From Adineta ricciae (taxonomy: Eukaryota > Rotifera > Eurotatoria > Adinetida > Adinetidae): DNA of 64,000 nucleotides. Below, one piece after another: positions 10,138-23,786 of this stretch; position 1 is the first letter of the stretch, and every line of letters starts with the position of its first letter. The stretch lies in NCBI GenBank assembly GCA_905250025.1, contig CAJNOJ010000070.1, forward strand, positions 25,186 through 89,185, in the 5' to 3' direction. Both the position numbers and the translations under genes were made by a program. The notes beneath the pieces were generated by a model. It did not search any database. It saw nothing but the letters and a program-made list of their open reading frames with translations, and was not told where the DNA came from.

Positions 10138-11471
10138 TTAATTTAACTGAAATCTTTGGACACGATTGTTATACATGTCGGCAACGAACAGAAAGGTTTC
10201 ATTTGCGTCAAATTTTAGGTCAAACGGGCCATTGAGCAGAACTGAGGTAGTTCCAACCATGCAATTCAAACTGCCTGCGACAACTACACCTTCAGTGGCA
10301 TTGATTTTCCAACGAACAATTCGATTATTATTGCTGTCTGCGATGTAAACAGAGCCGTCTTTCTGCGAAAAAGTCACACCTGATGGAGCATTAAGTTGAT
10401 TCAAAGCACATCCACCTCCATTTCCACCTGCTACGGTAACGCCAACAGTACTGTTCTGATTGAGGAAAATCTTTTGAATTCGGTGGTTTTGCGTGTCAGC
10501 TACATACAAAATGGAGTTCTTTTCATCGAGACTTAGTCCGTACGGAGTATTCAATTGTGAACTACCACTACCAGCCGTCCCTGAACCTGCCACACGAATG
10601 CGAATATTTGTATTTGATCCATCGAATTTGAGTACAGTATGACAAAACGAAGATGCAATGTACAAATTTCCTTTGCTATCACCTAGCAAACCCGATGCAG
10701 AATAGGGTCGGTTGGTAGAGCAAGTCAAGTTTTGTCCCGCTGTCGGTATTGTCGTGTTACCAGGGTAAAGAACCGCACCATGTAAATTGTAGTCTGAGGT
10801 ATATATAGTCGAGGTATTCTCGTTAACGTACACGAACTCAGCGTAGCTTAAAACCGAACTAGGTACAGCAGTTGAGCCAACAGATGAATTCCATGCGAAC
10901 GCTTGTACTCTAGCATTGAACGTGTCAACAACATATAGAGTACCATTTCTACTTATGAACAATCCATGTGGACGTCTCAATCCCATCGATCCACTTGAAC
11001 TGTATCCAGTGCTATAACCAGCGATAGTTGTCCCAACTGATCGTTTGAAAATGATTAAAAAGAGAGAGAGAAAAAATATGTCTATCCTGTTGGAGTATAC
11101 ACTACTCTGCTCGCATCAGTTCACAACAAGTCACTCGCCTTTCTTTCCAGAGAATCGTTCTTACCTGTGGTTGATGGCAGATAAAAAAATGATCCATTGG
11201 TTGTCGTTTGCAGGTAACCGTTTGTCGATGAATATTTGCTGATTAGTTGACATGTACTCGTGTTTATCATACAGTTCCATGCAACCGCTTGAGATGTCCA
11301 TGCAAGACATGTACACTGATCGCATGTGGTGTTAGAGAATGTGTTGATCACATCTGATGTGATGAATATGGCACTGGAGAATGTTTTAATCTGGATAGAC
11401 GCAATCTGTTCGAATGCAACGAACAGCAGTACATAGGTGTGAACTAAGAATCGTAGAGGAATGGTAAACAT
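10138..11471 (-). CDS. secreted NHL-repeat (beta-propeller) protein, 401 aa
   Basis: Two exons: 11165-11471 and 10138-11036, 128-bp intron; 402 codons. The ATG at 11471 begins a signal peptide (MFTIPLRFLVHTYVLLFVAF). Residues about 45-100 form a Cys-rich, N-glycosylated segment (CDQCTCLAW, NTSTCQ) that resembles the PAN/apple-like N-terminus seen in many rotifer NHL proteins. The rest is a six-bladed NHL propeller: repeated units of the form GLxxxxNGTLYVxDTxNxRVQ, for example YVVDTFNARVQ, YVADTQNHRIQK, YIADSNNNRIVRW and FVADMYNNRVQRF. NHL propellers bind protein or RNA; with a signal peptide, an extracellular binding role is likelier. A decayed copy of its 3' end lies at 7.7 kb. Confidence 0.88.
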
Positions 11472-11965
11472 AATTGAATAGGATTGTCTACAAAGAAATG
11501 GAAAGAGCAATGGACTGAAGCGTATCTGGATTTTCTAACGAGTGTGGTTTGGAATTTATTCGCGAGCATAAAACAGTGAAAACAAAAAAGCCAGGTATTT
11601 TAACCGTTCATCAACTTCGATATGATTGTTGAAGAAAAGAAAACTGAAGAATAGATGAACTTTTTGAGTCTTTGAGTTCCGTTGAGATTTCAGCTTTTTC
11701 TTTTGTTTGTTAAAAGTGTTGAACGACCCTGTGTACGAGTACCTTTTATGTGCTCGAGGAAAAATATTTTGAATACTTATCACATTAAAAAACACGTACT
11801 TTTTTCCATGATTACGTTTTTTATTGTCACCGTAGGCTTCTAAAGAAATTGCCTTGAACAATATTCCATACTGTCGTCAGCAGAATAAGTGTTAGATGAA
11901 ATTATCACTTCATGAGCATTTCGCTTTATTTCAGTGGAATAGTTTCATACACCCGTATTTTATCA
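11472..11965. other. intergenic, nothing recognised
   Basis: Contains a Lys-rich chance frame on the minus strand (11556-11861) that I reject as coding. No element recognised. Confidence 0.4.
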
Positions 11966-12270
11966 TTAGTGATTTAAAATATAACTAGTTTTTTGAAACG
12001 TCGCTCTATCGATTAGTGAGTCGAAGTGTAAATTCTTCTTTGAGCAGAATCTTCGATAGTACTCACAAGTGGAACAACGACATCTGATATAACAAATCTC
12101 GAGATAATCTTTTTCAGTTGGATCGCACAGAGTAGCATTGCAATACTTAATCTTACCATCGCCGTCGCAACTGTAACAGATAAACCTGAAAAATCGAATG
12201 GTTTTTCCCGGTCTGTAACAAACGTTATTATCATGAAAGCTAATACTGACAACCATGCAGAGAATAACAT
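11966..12270 (-). CDS. small secreted Cys-rich protein, 88 aa (Ly-6/three-finger-like start)
   Basis: Proposed from two exons: 12224-12270 and 11966-12185, joined across a 38-bp intron (GTTTGT..TTTTCAG); 89 codons. Splicing joins a signal peptide (MLFSAWLSVLAFMIITF) directly to a Cys-rich chain: ICYSCDGDG, YCNATLCDP, EICYIRCRC, STCEYYRRFC. The opening CYxC and the number of Cys recall Ly-6/uPAR three-finger proteins, but the canonical C-terminal CN is not present. Mature size is about 70 residues with ten Cys. The intron is among the shortest here, so the model needs transcript support. Role unknown; secreted or anchored signalling or defence peptide are options. Confidence 0.5.
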
Positions 12271-12498
12271 TCCAACTATTGTGAGAATGCGTCGTAGAGT
12301 GTTCAGATTTCGATCGTGTTGTCAACGTTGGACTGTTTTTGAATAAACAGCGTAATACGACAGATGTACCATAAATGACGAAAAAGAACTACACATAACT
12401 TCGAGTAAACAATAACGACACAAGACAAAACAAATCGGTCGATAGAAAGACAACATCCTTCTAATGATAAACAGAACAGAGAAGAATAAGCAAAAGAG

Positions 12499-12726
12499 CT
12501 AATTCAACAACGAGTAGAATGATGTATAACGACAGAAACTGTAAACATCAATGTTGAAGCGAAAAATTGGTCTTGGCTTATCTGCACAATTGAGTTGATT
12601 GGAAAATAAATTATAACTGATAACTATTGAGATTGTCAACAGTATTAGACTTGTAACTGCATCTTCAGCCATGACAACTACATTGAGTACAAAGCCGATG
12701 CATTGATTTTGATCGTCGAACATCAT
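12499..12726 (-). CDS. possible small membrane protein, 75 aa
   Basis: True ATG at 12726. Two hydrophobic stretches (about residues 9-20 and 24-42) precede a short Cys-containing tail (NCADKPRP). No family recognised. It is 229 bp upstream of the small Cys-rich gene on the same strand and could also be an alternative first exon for something unseen. Low confidence. Confidence 0.22.
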   Translation of the reverse strand: MMFDDQNQCIGFVLNVVVMAEDAVTSLILLTISIVISYNLFSNQLNCADKPRPIFRFNIDVYSFCRYTSFYSLLN

Positions 12727-13544
12727 AGAACTGCATCGTAATTTCTTCTTTGTCTTGATGGAAGAAAGCGAATGTTATATACTTGGATAATATCGTAAAT
12801 GCATTTTTATGAACTAGTTATTTATTTAAATAGTCTCACATAATTCTTTATTAATTCGCAACCCACATATGAATGTCGGGAGATTCAAAAGATCACAGGA
12901 CATGTTTATCCCTTTGAGTTCTGATTTTTTTCCATCGAATTTACGTTTGATAAAACGTTATGAATATTTACATCATATTACGACACATCTGGTCAGATAA
13001 AAATAAAAAACACAATGTTATTTGCCATAGTTGTCGATCTGATTAGTAATTAATCTCTTGAATGTGATGATCGGATAGCTGAGCTCATAAGATATCAAAT
13101 CTTGAGATCTAAACTTGAAAAAAAAAGAATCTATTGGTCGAGTTATGTTCTTTCCTAATGCTTGTCCATCAAAATAATTGAAAGAAGTAGGAAACTTGAG
13201 TTGTTAACGCGCTATTCTCAATCATCCATTGAACTTTCATTTTCATCGGATATGGTTTGATCATAATCTGAAATCATTTTATTCTAGAAAACAGTTAGAT
13301 TTTCATCGTGACTTATTGAATCAATTTATCAAAAATTACATTTTTTAAGAATAATTTTCCAAACCGAATAGACTTAACTCAATACATCTTTCTATATTAT
13401 TCTTTCATACAAATAGGTCTCACCATAGGACTCAAAGGGATCTGTAACAAGGAGATATTTTTCAAGGCGATGTACTCGTACCCTGAGTTTAATTAGCAGA
13501 ACTGTGTAGGTTACAGTTCAACGAATAAATACATCGATGACACT
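12727..13544. other. intergenic, nothing recognised
   Basis: AT-rich sequence with no long frame and no repeat beyond simple A/T runs. Confidence 0.5.
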
Positions 13545-13754
13545 ATGATGATTGTCACCTATGCAATATTTATCTGTTCTGCAACCATTTCCTTTTATGG
13601 TTGTTGTTACGCATTAGTCATCGACCGGCATTGTACAAATATTGACATCATCATATATAAGAGAAAAGTTATTTCTTCTTTCCTATTGGAAATAAATTGT
13701 CCACTACTCGTTGAAGATACATATTATTGTTGTCGTCAAACAACCTATCAATGA
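13545..13754 (+). CDS. possible small secreted Cys-containing peptide, 69 aa
   Basis: ATG at 13545 begins a hydrophobic leader (MMIVTYAIFICSATISFYG) followed by a short chain with six further Cys including a final YYCCRQ. It is followed by GAGGTATCA, a possible donor, so it might be a first exon. No family recognised. The distance to the HECT gene start is 250 bp. Confidence 0.3.
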   Translation: MMIVTYAIFICSATISFYGCCYALVIDRHCTNIDIIIYKRKVISSFLLEINCPLLVEDTYYCCRQTTYQ

Positions 13755-13826
13755 GGTATCAATGTTTTGTGTGTGACTCCGTGTCGGTTACATGGTCTGT
13801 GTAAAATGAGATACAAGTCGAATGTG

Positions 13827-13849
13827 AAGAAAAGAAAAGAAAAGAAAAG
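13827..13849. repeat. (GAAAA)n pentanucleotide run
   Basis: Four to five GAAAA units lie about 150 bp upstream of the HECT gene ATG, within its probable promoter or 5' UTR. Confidence 0.7.
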
Positions 13850-13989
13850 TGTGAGATATTTTTGCCATCAGTCACATGCCTGTTTTTTCGTCTCTTCTAT
13901 TTGTTATTTAAGAGTGTAAGGTGTGCCCGTTTCTTTTCTCCCTTGACTTTAATCAAAACAACATGCACAATATGTTTCTTTTCACTTTA

Positions 13990-14005
13990 GATTTTGACGG
14001 TATAG
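13990..14005 (+). promoter_or_regulatory. 5' UTR of the HECT gene, possible splice acceptor
   Basis: A pyrimidine-rich tract ending in CACTTTAG directly precedes the ATG at 14006 and looks like a 5' UTR splice acceptor. The matching donor was not located. Confidence 0.35.
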
Positions 14006-17000
14006 ATGGATGAAGAATTCCTCGAAAGTTGTCGAAAACTGTTTGATACTAACGAGACAGACAATTCTACATGCGCTGTTCAAACGATTCTATCAGATAA
14101 CGAAGGTGATGATATAAGTTATTTTTTTCCGGTGAATACATCACATGATCAGAAAATTGACAATTCTGAATCATTAGTCATCAAACGAATTCAAAATCAA
14201 CTTGCTCTCTTAACGAAATTCACCACGTCAGAAGAAATTGAGACGAAAATCAATGATCTACTAACGAAAGATATTCTCGCTAGAAGTGAGAATTCGTACA
14301 AAAGTACAATAGAACGTATCGAACGTCGCCTAGAATTACAAACAACTTTGACAAAAGATCTGCAGAGTGAGAAATCAACTTCTATACGAAATAATGATAA
14401 TCAACAACTCTCGTACTTCGCTATTCGATCGGTATCATCGATCCTACTAATTCTCATCAAATCCGCTCAAAAACATGATCCGTGCATTGTTGACGAAATT
14501 TTAACATTGACCAGTGAATTATGTGATGAACTTCCAATGAAATGTTTCACTTCATCAAATCATCGTCATTTACTAAAATCGTTAACGCCTCTCATAAGTT
14601 ATATCGAACAATTATTAACATCCAATGATTTAAATCAAGCTCGACAGGTGCGAATCATTCTACTAAGTTTTGCTATTGCTCGAGGATCGTTTAAAGATAT
14701 TCTATCTTTGCTAACCGAGATGATATTTGACACAGTCAATACCTATCGTGTCGGAGGTATTCTTACTCAATTAAGTAATGGTCTTCGAGAAACGATTAAA
14801 CAAGACGAAAATACACTTGCATCGAAAGAAATAAGCAGATCTTTGGATTATCTGAAATTTGTTGGAGAATACCCAGATTCGGAATCGAAAGATTCAAATG
14901 ATAAACTATTGACTGGTCAATTATTTGCATCAATCATCTTGTCACATCTAGAGTTAGATGATCAAACTTATTCATCGAAACAGTTCGAACAAGGTGCAAT
15001 TGGAAGTTCATTTTCATTCGAGTTTCATCCAAATACATTTCGATCACTCTCAGAGATCATCGAGCGACTAGCCGTACCATCGGATGCGACCAAGACTCAA
15101 ATTCTAACCGTTTGTTTGAGATTATTCACTACACATCTGAAATTTCTTGATGCTAGTAGAATAGATCCGTTGACTTATGCAAGCAACGATCAATTAACTA
15201 AATGGCTTGATTTATTGTTAAAAATTATCGCTGATGAGAATCAAAAATCGACATCGATCGATGCGTCAAAAGCTTTAATCTATCTAATTAATCTACCAAC
15301 ATGGTCATTTATTCAAAAACTAGAATTTATCCATCAATATATCGCAAACAATCGATATCCAGCTCTGATCGAACAACTGTATATAGAATTCAGTAAGGAA
15401 GAAACGATTATGAGTTGGATTGAGCTTCTGTGTACAAATAGTAAGGATAAAGTTAAAGCTTTGGAGATTTTATATTCATTTATTGACAAATCAACAATCT
15501 CTACGGAAAAACAGTTTGTGCGAAAGATTTTATCTTCATTTCATCAGTTGTTAACATATCGTTTAACTCAATCGGATACTTCCGTTGCAACGTCTTTCTT
15601 CTTCATTCAATATTTGACATATCTATTCCAACATCCGATAAAAACGGAGTTAATCGATTCAATCCTTGTCTACCTATCTCTAATGACAAAAATCAACGAA
15701 ACCTTTGACTTTAAAGTCATTCAACCGATATTCTCCACTGTGCTACCATTGTTATCCGATTTTCTTTTACAACAAACAAATCACGATCTAACTCAACTTC
15801 CATTCATATCTTGGCTCTTAGGTAAAATGACGCAATACATGATTACAAATTGTTCGTTGGATGCATTGGAATTGAAACACAAAGATAAACTTAATCTTCT
15901 CCTCTTCGCCGGTGGCTGTGAAACACCTGCACTGGAGCAAAGCGACTATCTCTCACATCTAAGCCAATCAAACTTGGCCAATTATACTGGCTTTCATCTT
16001 GAAAATCAAGCCGAAAAAGCTGCTAGAGATGAAGCATTTCTTCTGTCGATTTATAATAATATTGGCGAAGGTGCACAGTTAATATCTCGAATACGAGCAT
16101 TCGCAAAGAATAAACAGCGTCTATTACAAAAATCAATTGAACAACAAGCGAATGAATTAACCGCAGCAGTATTCGCAATTTTTGTCAAGCATTACCGTCG
16201 AATTAATCTTGCACGGTATGAATTGACTCAAGCGGACGAAATGAAACCATCACTCAAGCTTATCTCAATCTTCGAATACGCCAGTCAAGTTCAGACGGTC
16301 TTAGCTACTGTAAAAGCACAAAACGGTGATTGTGAAACATTTGCGAAACAAATTAAAGCAAAAACCTACTTCTTATTGACATTCGTCAAAGAAAATCACA
16401 TGATTTCTATCATAAATGAAGTGTTAACGTCTATATTAGACATTCCGCCTAAGAATAAAGAACTTATCGGTTTTCAACGACAAGTCTCTCGATGGTCACA
16501 AGCGAAGAAAGTCATTGATTTACTTCGAAATCTAATGGAAGCTTGCATTCGATTCCGAAAATCAATCTTATCGAAAAAGAATAACTCCGATATTAAAATC
16601 GATTACGAACATTTACTTAATCGTACAATCGATCAATTTCTCTACGAAGACTTCTATAAAAGCAACACACCGATATCCATTGAAGATACTAATCAATTAT
16701 TAGACGAATTGAAAACTTGTCTCTATCGACAGTATGAACGAGCGACAACACGATTGATGAGCTATCGATTTGCACAGAAATTCATCTACAAACTTTGCAA
16801 ATCGAGTGATCAGCCATCTGTATTGATTATTCTACGTTATTATTTGCCATGTTTAAGAAATTCTGGTCTGGAATGGTCATATCTCGAGAATATATCTGCG
16901 ACCAATGATCAACTAAAAGAAGAGATTCGAGTGAATTATCATTTGATCATCAAAACTATTTTACAATCTTCATTGTTTCAATCGCATATGATCCAAAAGA

Positions 17001-20000
17001 ATATTTTCTACCTATTAAATTTCAATTACGATTCAGCTGATATGGATCATCTTCTTCCGGAAAGACTTTTGCAATCGGAAAATCTCGAAAAGGAGAATTC
17101 ATTGGATCACAAACTAACCGCATTCAATTGGTTTCGATTATTTGTATTAAAACTATGTGAAAATATTCAATTGGAACTTATCCAAGGTGTAAACAACGAA
17201 AGATTAGAACACCACCGGACGTTAGTTTTTGACACATTCATTTTGAATGAATTTCGTCGATTGAAGAACATCGATGTAGACAATAGATTGATACACAATT
17301 CGTTGAAAAATCTCTCTCTCGGCTGGTTTCATCAAGCGATCATTTCCCAAACGTTCGAAATCGATCTTTACATTAATCAATACCTAGTTCTCCTGTTTCG
17401 TTGTATTCATTTCTACGAACATGTTCGACGTATTTGTGCAACGATGGAATTTACAACAGAATTACTCGACATTTATCATCGAAGTAAACATAATGTCACT
17501 CGTTTGCTCGTACTGAAAATTCTACGAGAACTATTACCACATCTTTCGGAAATCATCTCATCGGCCTCGATGAGCTTCCTCGAAGAAATGCTTGTTACAA
17601 TTGGAAACAACTTTATTTCTTCCCCTATCGAATCAGAGATAGTGAATGAATTGATCAATATCTATCGAACAATCCTATCAAGCAAATCTTCATGCCAATC
17701 GATGGCTTTGCTAACTTTACATAGTGCAATGGAAACAAGAGAACTGAACAAGCTCACAGCTACCTTTTGCGTTTTAGGCGGATATATTCAACCATATTGC
17801 TTAAGTTCTATTGTGAAAGTTTACAATGATGAAGATTTTCGCTTAGGATTGATTATCGACATTTCCAATACATCATCGTACACGATTCAATACTATCAAA
17901 CCAATCAAATCACGTCCGTGGATGTAAATCGAATCGAACAAAAAATCATTGTTTCACCACCGGATTTTCAGGCACTGCTAACGACCGACGAAGCAGCGAT
18001 ACATTCAATACTCAATATACTAGGATATTGGATTCAATCATCAGCAAAATCGTTGAATACATTACAACTTAAACGTCGTTCGATTTCTGTACTTACTCAC
18101 ATGTTGACCAATCAGAAGATCATTGAATTGTTCATAGAAAAACCGTATGCAGCGAATCTCATTGAACTTGCCATTTCGAACACCTTGCCAACATTTCCTG
18201 ATCTTCGTCTATTCAATAAACAACATCTTGAACAGTATTGCTTAAGTTTAGATAATTGCCGACAGGAAAAAGACTGGAATATTCCCGAAGACGACAAAAA
18301 TACTTCTTCCGATCAATGTAATCCAATGATAGTGAAGGCTCTGTCTACATCGGTCTTGAAGTACAATGGTTGGAAACCGTATATGTCTAAGGATGAGATA
18401 GAATTTTTCAAAAACGGTCGTTCCGGAAACGATGACATTTCAATTGTACCAATGCCAAGCACTGCTGCAGATACTACAGCTGTGAAACCATGTGGAACAA
18501 AGCATCAATTCAATGGACGCATCAGTCCAACCGGTGATAATGTGCATGTTGGTCTTCCGACGTTCGTTACCGATCAGTTGAGGGTAGGAAAAGGAAATTG
18601 GTATTTTTGTGTTCGATTACCTAAAGATGGTGTGCAAATTGGATGGGCAACACATAAATTTAATCCGCGGGGTAATGATGGCAAAGGTCTCGGCGACGAT
18701 GAATATTCATGGGCTTATGATGGATCGCGAGGGTTATTTTTAGCTGATGGCGTGTTCGACAAGCAATTTAATGATGTCCGTTGGAAGGAAAATGATGTAT
18801 GTGGCTGTGGAATTGAGATTGATGGAGAAAACACAAATATCAAGTATTGGCTTAATGGAAAGTTGTTAGGAACTGCTTTTAAACATCAAACGAAGATTCC
18901 AGGATCATATACGACCTGCTATTTGTTACCTAACGAAACGCTAATGCCCTTTTATCCTGGTGTTACTCTGCAATTTACCGATCATCCATCGACATATTGT
19001 GAATTTATATTCAGTCCGGAAGATATGCAACAATGTCCATTGCCTGATGGGTACAAACCTTTATTATTACCGAAAGTGATTAACACAGAAAACTCTATTG
19101 TCGCTTATCCGTTCAATGCTTACCTAGTTGGTGATCAAATCGACGATTATAGGTATCAATCTCGAACAACGAAATCAACTCATTTTCTACGTGATTTCGT
19201 CAGTGAACGTCATCTGCAAATAGACTTTCTTCTCAATGACCAACGTCAACTAGTTCTAACTGCAAACAGTTTCGGTTTACCAATCTCTGTTGACAAAGAT
19301 CTTATATCGTTTACAATCTCCTTTGATTTTCAAATTACTGCACCGCTTGACAGCATATCACTCGTATCCGATACTGCAGACGTCTTCTCATTAAAAATAC
19401 CATTTTTCGATAAGGAAACACGTGTTGTACTCGTCTTTTATCCTAGAGAACAGCAAACAAAAGTGTATATCAATCGAGTTTGTCAGACATTCGAAACCTT
19501 ATTTCCGAATGAAACGTGCACCTTTTCTCTTTTACCGAAAACCGATGCTACCATCCGAAATATCGGCATATGGAAATATGCACTACCCGAAGATCATATT
19601 CAACGACTATTTACTTACGGACTATTCTATGTCGCCACGGATTACCAGCAAATCAAAGAATATCGCAAGCGTGCCAATACGTTCTCGTTTGAGAAAAAGG
19701 AGTTTGCGAACGAAAGTCTCATTCCATTTGATCAACCATTCGAGAGAATGATTTGGAAATCAAAGATGAAACATGCAGATTCATCCGAAGTCAATTACTT
19801 CTCAACAGCTGATCCATCAGTTATCGAATTCTTCGGCAACAAAACGTACCTTATATTGGAAAAACCCACTGATATCTGGTTCCACTACACCCTGATTCTA
19901 GACGTATCCATACCGAAATGGCCAGCCAAAGATAAACAAATCTCATTAGTTACACTGAATGATAAAATACAGATTTACGTCACAAGTAACGGTAAACTTT

Positions 20001-23000
20001 GTCTTCAGTACGAAAGTACAAACAATGAAGGCAATTCAGAGGTAACACCAGCTGAATTTTTTCGTATGTGGATCCATGTTGACAAGCAGACAATTAAAGT
20101 CTACAAAAACGGATCGCTGGAGATAGATTTGTCGGACGAAGACGATCGATATAATGCAACCTTAGATCATTTCGATATCTTTCGAGAGGTGAACTTAACA
20201 AAAAGTGGCACCGATGAAAATTCACTGAGGATTCGCTGCCGATCAATTACTTTCTTAAATCAAGGGGCAGCTATCAATGAAGAAATGCAAACACCTGATC
20301 AATCATTAGAATCTCTTATTGCACCTCCACTATCGGTTATTTCGCCAAATTTGATTGCTATTGGATACAAAAAACGATGGATTCAATCTGTAATTGATGA
20401 ATACAAGACAACGAATGTACAAAGAATTGATACGATCCTACGAGAAGAGAGGGACAAGTTTGTGAAATTAGATCTTGAAACAGAAGCAAAGGATTACAAA
20501 CGCATTTTGTTACGAATTACCCCTGAAATTGATTTTTCAAATGTGAATATCAACGAACAGATAACTACCATTAGTCAACGTATTCTGACAGAATGGACCG
20601 ATGATAGAAACGAACCAGAGATTGATTCAGATGACAATGAAGAAGAACATCCATGGTTCCATCGAACAATCAAAGAATTATCCATCGATGAATCTCTAAC
20701 CGACTGGCTTCGTGACCGTTCAACTGTCCTACCAGAACCTGACATTATGCATCAATTGTATGATATAAACGAACAAATCGCGCGATTGAAGAATCAACAC
20801 AAATCGGTTCGCTATTCTCATGAAGGTATTTCGCAGAAAACGTATTACGACTTACGTCTTTCTTGTGAAAACGCATTGGCAATAGTCTACGCTCGGCACA
20901 CCATTATCACTATGCTTGAAACGTGGGCAAACAATTCAACAGCTCTGTTTCCCTGGGGAAAATTTGATGATCCATCGTTTATCGTCGCCTTATTTCGATT
21001 GATGATTAGAGATGAGAAGTTCAATCGGATACAAACAATCGTTTTGTCCATTCTGCAAAATGAATTTCGACAATTCAAGGAACGTCGAATCGATCTTCAA
21101 ACCAAAACTCCGCTAATTATTCAATTGCGAGATGAGATCGTCATTCAATCGCTAAGCTTCTTATTTGGAGCATCACCATCTTTCGAAAACAATTCCGTTG
21201 AATCAGTTCTGAAACTGTTCATTGAACTTTTCAAAAGCACACCCTTATTAAACGATGATCAAATCGATCATCTTGTGTCTTTACTATTCCCGACGCCATT
21301 AATTAAAATTCTATTCGATCTATTCTTAATAATCCATGCTCATCCAACGAAAGTCGTTATTCTTCATTTTTTCACCACGTAAGTCGTTCTCATATCAGTT
21401 CTGTATTCACTCTTTCGTTTTAGACTTCTTCAAATGAGTCGAATTTTCCACTTAAAGCAATCTATGCAAGACTTCTTCATTGATCTTCTCATTACATTAT
21501 CTTCCGACGAGACCTACATGAAAGATGATTTAATGAAAACCCTTCGGCGAGCACTGATGGATTTAGTATCGGTCATTTTCTCCAAACAACAGTCGTTACG
21601 ATTCAGTGATTTACCAGCAGATATCCGTGATTTTTATACAGTGATTGACGTTATTCATGTTTTAATGGATTCTGCTAAGCGAACACAATTACCGGAGATC
21701 TTTTTTATCCAATCCAGAGATCTTTTAGGTAACGTTCATCAATTAGATCGCGATGATTTCGATAGATGCAATAAATTCTTCGATGCGAAGAGTGATCAAC
21801 AGTTGATTCATGCAATGAATAAAAGTCTTCTGCAAAATAGTTCCTTCGGTGAATTCATTCGTAATTTACCAACCGAATCGGATCCCAGTGCAAGTTTCTA
21901 TCAGAAATATTTAATATTATCGCACATTCCTGCTGATTGTTTATCGATTCGAGCGAAATTTTTATACCAATTGAATAAATTAATCGAGAAAATTCTGTCT
22001 CTCGTTGATTTGAGCTTATCACCAGGTCAAAGTGTTCTCTCCGATCAAATTCGAACAGTAAAGAGTTATCTATTAACCACTACCAAGCTCGAATTACTCC
22101 GTGAATGTCTGGAGAAGACGGAAACCGATTACAACTACGATTCACTTGATGTTCAATTTGATACTGTAGAAGGCAGTGTTACAAGTGAGAACACAGACAA
22201 TACGATGTTCCATCAAGCTTATCGACAATTACATACTGATGCACAAACAATCTTTCGCCGACCCAACGAACAACTTTGGCAAGCCCAATACGTCGGAATG
22301 CATAGTACTGACGCCGGTGGACCTTATCGCGATTCGATCACTTGTATTTGTTCGGATATTTGTAGTACTCGAGTCCCACTATTCGTTTTATGTCCAAATG
22401 GACGAACTAATAGCGGTTTGAATCGTGATTGCTGGATTCCGAAGAGTTTTCCGCCGAATAAGTCAATTTCAACTAAATTTCAGAAACAATATCGATTCGT
22501 CGGACAACTAATGGGCTTTGCTATTCGAAAGAAGCATTATTTAAATCTGAAATTCGCACCCATAGTATGGAAACAGTTATTGAAAGAGCCGATTACAATT
22601 GATGACATTCAAGCAATCGATATCCAAAGTTTCACAATGATCGATGAAATGGAGAAGAACATTGAGCAAGCAAAATCCGTCGATAGTGACAATCAAATGG
22701 ACTATGTATTCGATAATTTTCTGAGTGAATTACGATTTAATGCAGTTAGTTCAACTGGCGAAATATTCGAATTAATTCCTGGCGGAATGGACATTGCAAT
22801 CACAACAAAGAATTTCGAACAGTATTGCGCATGTTATCGTAGTTATCGTCTCACCGAATTCAATCGACAAATCGAATACATTCGGCAAGGTCTAGCGAGT
22901 GTTGTACCATGTTATTATCTAAGTTTATTCACGGCTGCTGAACTGGAAAAGATTGTTTGTGGAGAAGGGGAAATTGACATTCAACTATTGAAACGAAATA

Positions 23001-23442
23001 CAAAATATGAACGTGACTATAAGCCAGATTCGCCAGTTATCGAACGATTCTGGACAGTTCTCAAAGATCGGTTTACTGAAGAACAAAGACGATTATTCCT
23101 AATATTTGTTTGGGGTCGAAGTATATTACCGACACGAGACGAAGACTTCAACACAATGTTTTGTATTGACATGTATGATGCCGATAATGAAGAAATTGAT
23201 AAAATACTTCCCCGTAAGTTAGATCATGTATTGAACGAAAACAAATTTTATACTATGCATTTCTAGGATCACATACATGTTCGTTTACCATCGATTTACC
23301 AAAGTATTCGACTGTTGACATTATGTATGAACGATTGAACTATGCTATGACATATTGCTCAAGTATTGACAATGATGGAACTATGATCGAAGCGTCTGAA
23401 ACAAATAATTTTAGAGAGGATTCCAGCGATGGTGATGAATAA
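14006..23442 (+). CDS. giant SPRY-HECT E3 ubiquitin ligase (HECTD4-like), 3112 aa
   Basis: Three exons: 14006-21378, 21424-23213 and 23267-23442, introns of 45 and 53 bp; 3113 codons. The first 1500 residues are alpha-helical with no clear domain (armadillo-like solenoid possible). A SPRY/B30.2 domain lies at about 1520-1650 (GNWYFCVRLPKDGVQIGWAT, WAYDGSRGLFLADG, YWLNGKLLGTAF). Next is a stretch with concanavalin-like strand patterns (about 1750-2100). The HECT domain is at about 2720-3100 with DAGGPYRDS, FVGQLMGFAIRKK and the terminal LPRSHTCSF box. The last splice is needed to reach the catalytic Cys (C3059); reading through instead ends in a stop one codon later than the LP. It should take ubiquitin from an E2 as a thioester and pass it to substrates. 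SPRY in front of HECT and the length point to the HECTD4 type, by resemblance only. Confidence 0.92.
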
Positions 23443-23786
23443 TGAAACAGATCTATTTGATCGAAATAACTCATAAAATATTCTTTTGTTTGATAGTCTC
23501 TTTTTGTATACTTTGTATTTTTGTTATTCGTCTTTCGATCATAACAATACAACTCTTACCGGTGCTTATCTGGTTGAAATAGAAACAGTGAATCATTGAG
23601 AAAGTGCTGACGAACGATACAAAAAAAGAACAAATCAAGTGTTGTCATAGTCACTAAACTTTCACAATTTTATATGAATATACGTTTCTTTTATTGATTA
23701 TGTAGGCGTTACCTACTTCGCTTTTTCAAGTTAGTCATACGATATATAGTAAATCAATAAAATAAGTTAGCACACTGTAGCTTTTA
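23443..23786. other. intergenic
   Basis: 3' flank of the HECT gene and upstream DNA of the next gene. No element recognised. Confidence 0.5.

Noticed and set aside
11556-11861. 101-codon Lys/Phe-rich frame on the minus strand
   Set aside because: Composition reflects AT-rich DNA; no ATG context, no domain, and it lies upstream of the NHL gene.
19422-19751. 109-codon frame inside the HECT gene
   Set aside because: Overlaps a strongly supported coding exon in another frame; a shadow.
23214-23266. HECT protein ending at the stop at 23264-23266 after MHF
   Set aside because: That reading retains an intron and removes the catalytic Cys; splicing restores the LPRSHTCSF box and 59 codons.
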